Positions 37,971 to 49,800 of a stretch of DNA of 64,000 nucleotides are shown in pieces. The stretch comes from Phoronis australis. Its lineage: Eukaryota; Phoronida; Phoronidae. Under the pieces are notes generated by a model that worked only from the letters and a program-made list of their open reading frames with translations, was not told the DNA's origin and made no database searches. How positions within the stretch are numbered: the stretch's first letter is position 1; each line of letters starts with the position of its first letter. The stretch is from positions 504,438 through 568,437 of the forward strand of contig NMRA01000127.1 in NCBI GenBank assembly GCA_002633005.1, read 5' to 3'. A program made the position numbers and the translations under genes.

Positions 37971-38318
37971 TAAAAGGATACTAAACCCTGTTTTGATGAT
38001 TTCAACCAATCCTTATTCTGTCGCCTGTGTCAAAATTCCAACTCAGAGACAGGAAACAACCAAAAGCTCATACCCTGGTACGTACACTCAACTCACAAAC
38101 TGGATTTTATGGTCCTTGTTGGGTGGTATTTTTTCACAGTTGCCATCCAACATGCTAAAAGCATTGGTCATGTTTTCCCTTTTGGCAAACTTTGTAAGAA
38201 GTTTTCAAATTTTCCTCCAAACTTTTGAGGATTGTTGAGGGTTACAATGCATTACAGAATGATGGGAAAGTCGTTTTAAGCTTGTTACTAACCCAAAACC
38301 CAGTTCGGTATCCTTTTA
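37971..38318. mobile_element. MITE-like element with TAAAAGGATAC inverted ends, about 348 bp
   Basis: The left end taaaaggatactaaaccctg and the right end, read on the other strand (taaaaggataccgaactggg), are imperfect terminal inverted repeats of about 26 bp. TTAA overlaps both edges, as expected for a TTAA- or TA-targeting family. There is no transposase. An 81-codon open frame inside it is accidental. Confidence 0.65.
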
Positions 38319-39222
38319 ATAAACTCTTCTTTCTGTCACACACAACCTTTAAGTAAACTGGCTCAATGTCTGAGAAATAATCTCTCGACAAATCAAGCAG
38401 CAGAAACGTGTCAAACAGTGCTACTCACACTCAAGACACTTCTATCGAGATTATTTGTCAATCATTGCATATCATTAATTCCCAGAATTCAAGACATCGA
38501 AGTAGCTGTTCAACCACTTTCAACGACGATCATTTTGGTTTGGTCCGAGTTTACTTGCAAAATAAAAGCGAAGGAAACTATCAAAACACTTAACAAGAAC
38601 AAGCAACTTAAATACAACCTACTCAATTAAGAGTCTCCAGTGACATACTGACTAGATTTCAATAACTTAAAGGAAAAAACGTCAGTAAGAAGATTCAAAC
38701 TGTAAACTCCAGCTACTATGCAATCCAAATCCTATTTTTAGCCAAATTGGTTTTGCAAAATCGAATGATGAGCTCCTCAGTTTTAACTTTTTAGTCCTTA
38801 GTAAAACTGATGTATTTCCTGCCAAGTTCACAAATCAGTCTCATCTGGCACAGTGCAACTTCGTTCCAATTTCATAGTAATAGGTGGTCAAAAGTTCATG
38901 TTTTGCCTCGAAAATTGCTTAAAGCAACTATTAATTTAAGTTATTACTAGGCGAGGCTTTATTTCCCGTATTTAGAACCCCGAATGACATTTGGAGAAAA
39001 TGTCGTTCCAGGGGTGCTAAATCTATTCATCTTGGACGTTGAGTAAGAAAATTCTACAAAATTGGCAAAAACGAAACCGAAAATACGGAAAATATTAAAC
39101 TTTCGTTGTCTCAATCACCCCTATGCAGCACAGTGGATTAAGCCACAGACAACAGAGCAATGGAACATGCCCATCGTATTTTTCTGCTAAATCGTTATCT
39201 CCCATGGGAAATAACTGCAAGG

Positions 39223-39228
39223 TTTATT
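39223..39228 (-). promoter_or_regulatory. Possible polyadenylation signal for RAP1GDS1
   Basis: AATAAA on the - strand, about 1.5 kb after the RAP1GDS1 stop. Another lies at 38958-38963. The downstream sequence is not clearly GT-rich, so the assignment is tentative. Confidence 0.25.
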
Positions 39229-40773
39229 TTCCGGTAGTCATCTGTATGTTGTTCAGGATTGTATTGCGAGATAATCCACTTTTCGTCAAAAACAAACCAA
39301 CTTTTGATTAAAGCAATTTACCATACCGTTTTGAAATTGGTCTCCATAACTAAGATTACATAGAAATGATTTCTGGGCTTGAAAATAACTAAAAGTTCGT
39401 CAGCACACAATAACGCTTCAAGCTATAACGAACTACCAGTTCTTTCCAATAAGTCAGAGGTTGATGTAAATAGACTGACAGACTTTAGACACGATATTAA
39501 TACATCACCAACTCCGCAAAACAGTTTCAGGAAGTTCTTTTAAGCCCAGAATACCTTCTAATCAAAGTAAGGAATGAGTTAAGATCAGATTAATAATGGT
39601 AAGCTGTCACATGAAGAGTTAGTCATGTTTGACATAAGCCGAGTTCATAAAAGCATTTTAGCAGATGCATTGGGACTTGGAATTAAAACACTCATGATAA
39701 ATCCACATTTGGCAATGTTTACCATTCAACAGAACTAATGCCCGAATTTTGAGAACCAGTTGTCTCCACTGAATAACGGTTATCAAACTAGTTCTCAAAC
39801 TACTGGCATGTTATATTCGACTATTGCCGCTAATATCCACACCAACTACACAAATCGCACTAAGAAAAATTTTAACGGATATCAATATGATGGATATGAT
39901 CATCCATCTTGATGCAGAAAATCAAAACTCCAGGGAATAGCTCACACGACAGAATCAGATTGTTGTCCTAAAACACCAACAGAGGGCGACCCAATGTTTG
40001 TTGAAATCAAAACAGTTACTGTTCCCCAGTAGAGTCAGATGGCTTTGCGAAATAGGAAGAACATTTCTGCATAAGTTTCACAGTGTTCAATAATATATCT
40101 TTTACATTATAGATATTCAGTAGCACATAGGCAAGCAACTTACATTCAGAAACCACATGCCATTCAGTGTCACAACCACAGCATACTGATTCCACAAATC
40201 ATTGTCTATGACAATACAACACTTCTAGCACCAACAAACCTTTAAATCAACGTCACCTTGTTCAGGTTCAAATCAGACCATGGTGACCTCCCATCGTCAC
40301 ATATCTTATCTTTCATAAAATACACGACTACGTACAATAATTATTTACCAACTTCTGCTGATGTTTCTCAATGCCCATGAAAATTCTCACATTTTCTGCC
40401 GACAGATCTTTGTTGAGCGGCCAGAATATTCAAGTTACTGGTGAGATTAACTAAAGCAGCATACATCCAACTACATTTCTTCGACCTTTGAAAACCTTTT
40501 CCATGGTGTCTCACATAAACAATGGAAAATCTCATCTAAAACCTCTCAGAATACTTCAGGAAATACCCTCAAGATATTTTCTGCCAACACAATATTCTCG
40601 TGATAGCCTTCCCATTCCAATGTTCAACAGAACAGAGACAGTTCACCAGGCTAAATCACGACTAAATCTGACACATTTCTCCATGATATCACTCTGTATG
40701 TTATGAACAACAGCGTGTGATATCACGAGATATCACTCCACTACACAACAGAAAGTTGCCATCACTACCCAGA

Positions 40774-40898
40774 CTAGTCCACAGAAAATGAGTCGAGAAG
40801 TTTCCTGGCCTGTTCTTGCACGTCCACCTCTTTATGCAAACAAAGGCGAGACAGACTCTCCACAGTACGGCCCGCTTGGAATGCTTCCTTTAATTTAC
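40774..40898 (-). CDS. RAP1GDS1: RAP1GDS1 terminal coding exon
   Basis: The acceptor is gattctacag. It encodes KLKEAFQAGRTVESLSRLCL, HKEVDVQEQARKLLDSFSVD, then TAG at 40776-40774. Human ends with a similar helical pair (CLHKEVQDLAFLDVVSKL and SVAQQASLTEQRL). Total length agrees with the family, so the C-terminus is complete. Confidence 0.85.
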
Positions 40899-43800
40899 CT
40901 GTAGAATCGTATCAAAGAAATACACATTAAACAAACTAGAGCACCAGTAACAAAACCAGAATGTGTTGAGTAAGCATCACAGATTATTGCAAATTTGATC
41001 TCAGTGCATGAACAGAAAATGAGACACAGTGTTGTCAGCACAACGTAACTCTCTTCTCCTTTTCACCTCATTATCTAAACCCCATGAAACGTGTGGACCA
41101 CCTATGTTAATTGCTCTAATTTTCACAGAAAGTACAACAACTAGAATGAACTTTACCAGGTAGATGTGTCCACTACAGGCAACGCACCACCAGAATAAGT
41201 ACAGGTGACACTGAAAAAGTTAATCTCACAAACCAAGATTCATGACCTTCAAACTTTACTTAAAACTTGACTTGAAAATTGACAAATCATTTACCACACT
41301 TTGAGTAAACTCTGTTTCACACATTGAGGCTCGTCAATAATTGAGTCAAGTCATAAGAAAAGTTTTTCGGTAAGTGGTCCGTAATTCTCCAAGAATCTCA
41401 AAGCTAGTTCCGCCCAGCCAGTCATACCGATTCCAGTCTCCGAAAGCTTCGCATTTACTCACCAGATTTACTCAACATCTCTACTAATGACATAACATTG
41501 CATAATATCTGGGACAGAGTGCTCTCTGACAACAGAACGTCGTTTAAGGTGGTGACCACGTCAGCCGATTGGAACGCTTCCTCGCAGTAGTCTGCAAAAA
41601 TACCCCCTGTTAGACCACAGAAAACTAGACAAAGGAGTGATGTGGATTTACAATGCAAAACCCACCAGGCCATAACTCCACGAGTTATCAAGCGACGACA
41701 CTCTACCATTACGTGTGTATTGTTTTACGTGACAAAGGCAATGCATTGAATATGAACATCATCTCATCAAAAAAAACACCACTTTATAAACATCCACCAG
41801 CTAACAAGAAAAAGTGCACATCAGAATTCCCAGCATGCTCGTTAAAGGAACATCCTCGGAAAGAAAAGCAAATTTACAGAAATTAACAGGAGCTCAGAAC
41901 CAAACTTCAAAGCTCACAATAGCAGTCCAATGCTCTGCCGCTGAACCAAGTCCCACGCGTTAAAAAGCAGTGTACATAAATGGTAAAGACATCGGCTTTG
42001 TTTTCAACAAAAGTCCGTCTGCTCAAACAACATCAAAAATTGGCGATATGTTGTAAAATCACAAAAAAAACAATGGATATTGTTGTTTTATAGGTCAGGT
42101 TAACAACTTCAAGAAGAGATTTCCAAAAATGTGTTTTGGTTGTAAAACCAACAATGTCCATTTAATAAAACAATTAGAATACACAAAAAGTCACTCTAAT
42201 ACTACCTAGCATGACAGTTCCTAATAAGGTCAATGCGACGAGTGCCTCATTTTGCATGACAACGTGCTCCGACGTCGTCATAGTTACCAGTGGAGAGACG
42301 GCGCCACTGTCAACCATACTCCTCATTACGTCAGACGAGTTTCCATTTTTCAGAATGGAGGCAACGAGGCGATTGGCCTCACCTAGAAATGTGATCAAGG
42401 AACTCGGATAACCTGATAGAGACTACATGCAAAAATATCAAATTATTTGTTTGGACATAAACGAACTGAGCTAAAAATGTCACAGTATAATACCTATATA
42501 TCTGGACTTCATTAAGTAAGGCTAGTAATACCTTGTATTTTGGGCTTGCAGGGGGTAACTAGTCCCCATAGTGGCTTTGAATTTTGTTGTAAAATATTGA
42601 TGTCTTTCACGCACAATAGGCCTTTTGAAATTGACATGCAAGGTCAGTGAAAGTAGTTCCTTGTAAACCATGCTCTGTGAGGAAACAGCTTAATAAATGG
42701 TTTATGGTCATGACCGAGGTGATTCTTTTATTAACCCCTCTGTATTTTGAAATCACAGCCCAAAATGTGCAAGTTTGGAGAAAATATGCCAATGAAATGC
42801 GAGACCTCTGGGGTTTCACAGGTAAGCTTGAGGTATTGTTTACGTGCTTCCTATTTTTTTGAAAAATTGGTCAATAAAATAGCACGATTCAAGTGCACAT
42901 TGCTTGGTTTAAAATGGTTAAAAGTAAAATGGCCACCAAAGACAAAGGTTGGGCGAGCCATGAAGGAATATTGAATTATGAGAAAAAACAGAACATAGAT
43001 TTACTAGGTAACTGCTGTTGACAATTTCTTCACATAAGTTTCTCATGAGTGGCAAGCTCTGCTGATCAAGTCCCAGTTTCGTACTTGATAACAAAACCGG
43101 TCACTCCTACATTCTCTGTAATATTACAGAGGCAAACTGACTGCTAATCAGCAATGCAGTTAGCCTGAACAGTTAAAAGGATTGAAACATTCAAGAAAAC
43201 ACTGTACTGCAACAAATTCTGTAAAATTGAAAATTAAAGTTTGATGGATCAGTGAGTGAACTGTTGTCAATGAACAAAACCCTCAACAGATGTCGCTACC
43301 TTTGACCCCCTCATGACCTTCAACAGAGCAATACTTGATGATGCGTGCGACCACTTCACTGTTACTACCCAGGCTCTTAGCTGCCTCACCTGAAGACAAA
43401 ACATTACAGTAACACTACTGACAACACTCAATACATGTGGACCTGGAGAGACTGGAATTGAAAAAATGTGTTTGCTAATTTTTGATAATTTGGTGAAAGC
43501 TTGATGTATGCTTAAAAGCAAAAGAGAAGAGTGACAGAGCTAATATAGTTTTGCGGAGTCTCTTTTTGAACTCTAGTGAAACATTACCAAATCTGAAATT
43601 CTTAACAATTACCACAAAGTCTCTGACAGATAATTAAGAGAAGATAATTTCAGGTACCACTTTAAAAAATAAAACAAATTAAGTCAAACTATTCTCAGAT
43701 TTGCTTTTGTTATGTAACGGTCAGGAAATAAAATCAGTCTCACCATCCCCTTTGTCTTGAGTTGATAACAGAAATGGAATCCTATTACAGTAAAGAATAT

Positions 43801-46800
43801 CACAAGACGAAATTTATGAAAAAAGCCTAATTCAATGTTTAGTTTATAGCCAGCTAAACAGGATAAAATCTGGCTTTAATTGACAATCCTTGAAACACAA
43901 CCTCATATCAGTCATCCACTTTTTGTTTATTAAAGTTAGCTAACAATTTTTTTCTCAAAATATGTGTCCATATGGTTTATGTCACGTGATTATCATCCAA
44001 TTGCAAACACAGGCAATTTTAGTTGATCACAATTTAAAATAAGCGTTTTTATATTAATTTATATCAACCATTTCTATGAATTCATATGAAATGTATATGA
44101 TATAAATGGTTGATACCGCATCATAATAGTGTTTGATATAATTTTTCATGCAAGGTTATCATCAATTGTAATAATTTATTTGAATTCTAAAAACATAAAT
44201 GATCAAAAGAGGTTTTCTATGAATGAGATCATGAACGTTGATCGGGTTTGTGATCATCTATCATACTTCCCATATGAATTCAACCAATATGGGGGTGAAT
44301 GAAGTACAGACATCTATTTGAAAGAGCAAAAATCACTTAACAATTATTGTGAATAAAGACAAAAGTCGCAATTACTTGACTAATCCTTGACCTGCAAAGT
44401 GCAACACCATCACAAGAGGCATCATTCTCCAGTCGCAGCAGCATCACCTCATACCAATCATCTAAAATCTGCTTACCTTGCCCGTCAATCAACATCCTCA
44501 ATAAACCAAGCAGTTTAAACTGTATAGGAGAGACATCAGATGTCACTAGTGGTACTATAGCCTCAAACACTCCACCACTGTTCAGCTTGGCTTTATTGCA
44601 GGCTACAAAACAAACAAATGATAACATCAGTGGCGGATCTAGGATATCATAAGGGGGGGCCCAACATTTTGTCCGGGTGTAAGCATTTGCGCAAACTGAA
44701 CCACGATTGTAGATGAGCATAGCACCGTATGGGGGGAGGTCGGGAGGGGGGTTTGCCCCCCTCCCGCTCANTATCATCCAATTGCAAACACAGGCAATTT
44801 TAGTTGATCATAATTTATAATAAGCGTTTTTATATTAATTTATATCAACCATTTCTATGAATTCATATGAACTGTATATGATATAAATGGTTGATACCGC
44901 ATCATAATAGTGTTTGATATAATTTCTCATGCAAGGTTATCATCAATTGTGATAATTTATTTGAATTCTAAAAACATAAATGATAAAAAGAGGTTTTCTA
45001 TGAATGAGATCATGAATGTTGATCAGGTTTGTGATCATCTACTATACGTCCGATATGAATTCAACCAATATGGGGGTGAATGAAGTACAGACGTCTATTT
45101 GAAAGAGCCAAAATCACTTTACAATTGTGAATAAAGACAAAAGTCGCAATTCCTTGATTAATCCTTGACCTGCAAAGTGCAACACCATCACAAGAGGCAT
45201 TATTCTCCAGTCGCAGCGGCATCACCTCATACCAATCATCTAACATCTGCTTACCTTGCCCGTCAATCAACATCCTCAATAAACCAAGCAGTTTAAACTG
45301 TATAGGAGAGACATCAGATGTCACTAGTGGTACTATAGCCTCAAACACTCCACCACTGTTCAGCTTGGCTTTATTACAGGCTACAAAATAAACAAATGAT
45401 AACCTGGTAACTTCTTGAAACCACTTTGCGGTGACGAGCTTGTAAATTTTTAGTTAGAATTTCTGCAATGTTTCAGATGGATATCTATACAATCATCAGG
45501 TGAATTCAACAAACTCTGCTAAGAAATGGAAAACTACAGTCATTGACTGTACAGCAACACGTCTTGCTGTTCACAAAATGATGGTTGAAGAAATTCCCAA
45601 TTAATCATCAGGATTTATAAAAGCCCCTGCTGAAATAAAGCCCCCACAGGGATGGTCTAGCATGCGTATGACAAGAGAGGGGAAGATGTCAATAATATCT
45701 CAATTTTTTATCCTTAAAATGGCTTTTAAGTTGATTAGTTGTCAACAAATTTGTCGGCAGACTTCTCTTTTAGCTAAACTGTCGACAAAAAACCCAATTT
45801 GGTATCTTAAGTCATATGGTGACCGATCAGAGAGCTGTGGTCAGTTACACAAAGTTTCCAAAATAAGAGCCCGACCTCTTTTTTCTGAAAAAGCCCCTAG
45901 GTCTTTTTTGGGACACAAAATCAAGTTTTGGGCATTTTCAAAAATCCTCGGTATGGAGGTTTTTACAGAGGGAACTATTACAAAAGTACGCATGAAATGC
46001 AACCGGCTTCTCATCTGACAATAGCAGAGCCCAAAAACAAATTACAGATGACCTATCTATGGATACTGCTATTATCCATTGTAGTTTCAAAAATCTATTT
46101 AACAACTTATCCCTCATCCCTTTTACAGCTGTGTTTTGTTCAGTCTAATTCTTAAATCATTTTGCAGCAGCATTCATTCGTAGCACTCTCAGAGAAGATA
46201 TTTTCTCTGTGACTGACCGACAGTCGTAATGAAACCAGCCGTCTGCAGACACAAGAAACTTGTGATTGGTCGGTGTGATTGGAATATTGACTTATGTGAT
46301 AGAATTCACCGTTTCCATTCCATAAGCGAAGATTTCTCACCACAACTACTTTGCGAGTGTCTTGGGTCTATAGAACACAGCTTGTTGGTATCTGAGTCTC
46401 TTGGGTCTATAGAACGCAGCCCTGTTGATATCTGATTGACTTAATATTTAGTTCAATGCTCAATTCCCAATAATTACCATACATTCAGACAATGACAAGC
46501 TGGTGATTCATGACGACCAATAATGCAATTTTGCATCAGTCATTTTGAATATTAACTTCAAGAAAATCCATTATAATAATGAGTCTGGTGTTACCTGGTA
46601 TCGCCAGGTTCCTAAGTGCGCTGAGTACGGCATGTTGCAGTGTCAGTCCCAACTCTTGACCTTGAGCCTCTTTTAAAAGTGACAGAAGGTCACCAGTGAT
46701 TCCTAGCTCCACCATCTTGGAACACAGTTCATCTAAATGATGGATGTTCATTATTAACACGACATTCATTGCATGGCTAATAACATTCTTATCAAGGTTA

Positions 46801-49800
46801 AGTGGCAAAAACTAAAAAGGCTGACCTAGAAATCACCCAACGTTTTCTATTGATAAGTTGAACTATTGAACAATGCATGAAGTAATTTACTATTCTGGCA
46901 AGTTTTAGTTCACTAAGCTTAGATGTTCCATTGATACGCAAGTTCTAAGACTTTCCTTCACTGTCATACAGAATTTTGTGAATTTCGGCAATATTTCCAG
47001 TCGTATATTTTTAAATAATTAAAATTTCTTTTTTGTTAAAGTGACAAAGGCTTCAGAAAGCAATTGGACAATCTTCATGTAGTACTATAAACCACGGAAA
47101 ACATACAAGGTAAACAGCGTATGTACCAGGGTGAACAATGTCCCATGCTAAAAATATCCACAGGCAATTCCCTACCGGACTTCTCTCTTCATATTCACAT
47201 TTCTTTCGCACAATCTGTACTTCGATTCTCACCTACTACAATTCTACACATGTTTTTTTCTTACAAACCGCAGCTGCTTTAACACAGGTGAAGGACAGTT
47301 TTGACACACTGTACCATGAAAATGCTTTGTCACAGAGTGACGAAAAAGAAATTTGGCTCATAATAAAATAACTGCAGTTCATGAGAAAAGATACATAGCT
47401 TGGAGAAAAAGAAACGTATTGACAAGAAAGTAATACTTTTAATGACGGTGCCCATGCGGTCTGCGAGGCAAAACTGTTCGCCCTGTAAACTCACCACTGC
47501 GTGCAAAGTTGCCCACAGCCAGAACTGCTGACATCTTCAACTGTGCGTTGTCACTGTGAAGCCAGCTAAGAGCTTCTCTAAACACCACGCCATTACCGCC
47601 GTCGTAAAGGAGATACATGCTGGCATCTGAAAATGTTCCAAACACTTACGAGGAAAAAGATCACGATCATGACCATCATAGTCTATAGCTTCCACATAAT
47701 TTACATATACATGCGCAGCGCACCATAGGGGGCTGAGCGCTATAGCCCCCACTTTTTTCAGTGCCATGCTCCCCATGGTCTATAAGCAGTGCACCACAGG
47801 GGGGCTGGAGGGGCTTTAGCCCCCCCACTTTTTTCAGTGCTGCGCCACCCAGGATGTAATAGTCACTTAAAGGTTCCAGATTTTGAGAACCAGTTTGATG
47901 CTTGTTACCCAAAGCAGAGAGCTGGTTCTCAAAATTTTGGGATCCTGGTACCTGATTGTTATCCGATTTATAAGCAACCAGGGTTAGGTAACTTTAACAC
48001 AAAAAATACCCTACTTTCATTACCTGCATAGCCAGAGAACAGAAATCTGCTCACCAGCACAGGGGAGCATTTGCGCAATAAGTGTCCCATTCGACAACAG
48101 AGCACACACTTCCACTGGTGAACCATTGGTTTACTAGCGCCACCTTGGGAGTTTTCTCAAATCCTGCAGGTTACCATGGATTCAGTTTTAATGGCAGGAC
48201 AACCAAGATTTTGAGACAAAAGAGTAAAATAAAACACACCTTTTGAAAGTTTGCCAGAATAAAAAACCTACCAAAGAATAAATCACATATTCGTGGTGTT
48301 TCTCCATTGTCAATAAATATTTTGCAAAACTTCAATGGGATGACACAATTTTCATAAATGCAAACCACTTTCACTATCCAGAAATGGTCCAACTAAACAC
48401 TAAATGAGATCATAGGCCACCAAATCAATTTGCCATCGATCATTTCAAGGACAGCATATTCATCGCATTATGAGTTGTCAGAAGTGATAAATGTGTCAGA
48501 ATGTGGATGTGTGCACACGGCATTACGTAGAAAACTCCCAACTGCGTGTAATAACAGTTATTATAGCTTAATACACAAGTGAGCAGCCAAGCTCTCATCA
48601 ACAAGGAAGATATCAAAAAACAAATTAAACGTGGCACAGAAAAGGAGGTATGTGCTCCTTCCCACGTCGGAGAGGGGACTTCTCATACCTCTCTGCTCTA
48701 GGATGCACACACAAACTTTTCAGAGATCTGTAAATGTGTTTTACCTCCAGTTAGAAGCAGTACTAAGAGATCTGATGACAGTTTGGTGACTTGCACACAA
48801 TCCACATCTTGACTGTGACATGTTCTTTTTAGGGTGGTGAGAAGGAGGTCCTTGAGTTGTGATTGGCTGAGCTGAAGCTTGACATCATCTGAAACGACAC
48901 AGGGGAGATTAGTCCATGTCTGCCAACAGCACATAATGAAGATGACGGACAGGCTAGCAGAAAAGCGAACTAAGTACCAAGTGCTTACATTTTCCGGTAA
49001 AATGCACAGATATGGTTAAAATATGGCCTCCAGCCCCCATAAATGGTTGAAATTTGGGGTTCAATGTTTTGCTGACAGCGACAAAGAGTGCCCACGGTCA
49101 AGTACTTAATAATAAATATGAAATCTTTAGGCAATGGAAAAGGCAGTAAAATATAAGTCTACAACTTATGGTCCTGATATCATTGTCCGATACAGTTTGT
49201 CATGAAATTATTCGAGTCTCCTAAGCAATGGTCATATTTGACCTTTGAATTCAAAACAGTCCCAAAAATTTTGACTCAAAATGCAACCATGATTATAATT
49301 TGAAGTTCTGTAATTAAAGACAAAGTTACTAGAAGAAATACATTACGCATACAGCAAGATATTAGGAATATTATTTCATTAATCCTGCATATAATAAAAC
49401 AATCAGTATGCCGTTTGAAGTTTCATACCATTTTCTGACATGGATATAAGTAATTCTAGGATGGCATCGTCAATTTCTTGTCCCACTTCTGACGATAGTA
49501 GGTCAACCAGCGTTCGAGGCATTCCAATCTCTGCAACTTTTTCTTTTCCATCGTCTGTAAGAGAATGCAGGTTCACAAAAACTGGAAGCTTCATTTTTGG
49601 AAAATCACACGAGACGAAACTTGTCAACAAATTAATTATGAATGCTTGGGGACAGACAACAGCTTGCTTTACGTACTTAAGCTCAGAGACCAAAGACTCC
49701 TCACTAACACAACAAACACATTAAGGCAATCAAACAAGCAATTTCAGCTTCAGCCTATAACATGATTGATTGATACTGTGACTTTCATTGCCAGCACAAA

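Larger units (their letters stand above)
37273..40773 (-). other. Region between convergent genes; includes RAP1GDS1 3' UTR
   Basis: No conserved coding sequence was seen. On the - strand AATAAA occurs at 39223-39228 and 38958-38963, either of which could end RAP1GDS1 mRNA 1.5-1.8 kb after its stop. A MITE-like element lies at 37971-38318, and the 14-mer attttgagaaccag at 39746-39759 recurs at 47880. Confidence 0.5.
43991..45403. repeat. N-joined tandem duplication of about 635 bp including a whole RAP1GDS1 exon (probable haplotype artefact)
   Basis: 43991-44625 and 44772-45403 are near copies. They flank 145 bp of hAT-like repeat sequence (44626-44770) that ends at the N at 44771. Each copy carries a full RAP1GDS1 exon with intact splice sites and an identical encoded peptide. 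Confidence 0.82.
47627..48744 (-). other. RAP1GDS1 intron with C/G-rich repeat pair and a hairpin
   Basis: It contains the two-copy agcccccactttttt repeat at 47713-47846 and a perfect 14-bp inverted repeat at 47880-47935. Confidence 0.65.

Noticed and set aside
45662-46018. 118-codon + strand open frame in a RAP1GDS1 intron
   Set aside because: No motif or homology recognised, and composition is like the intron.
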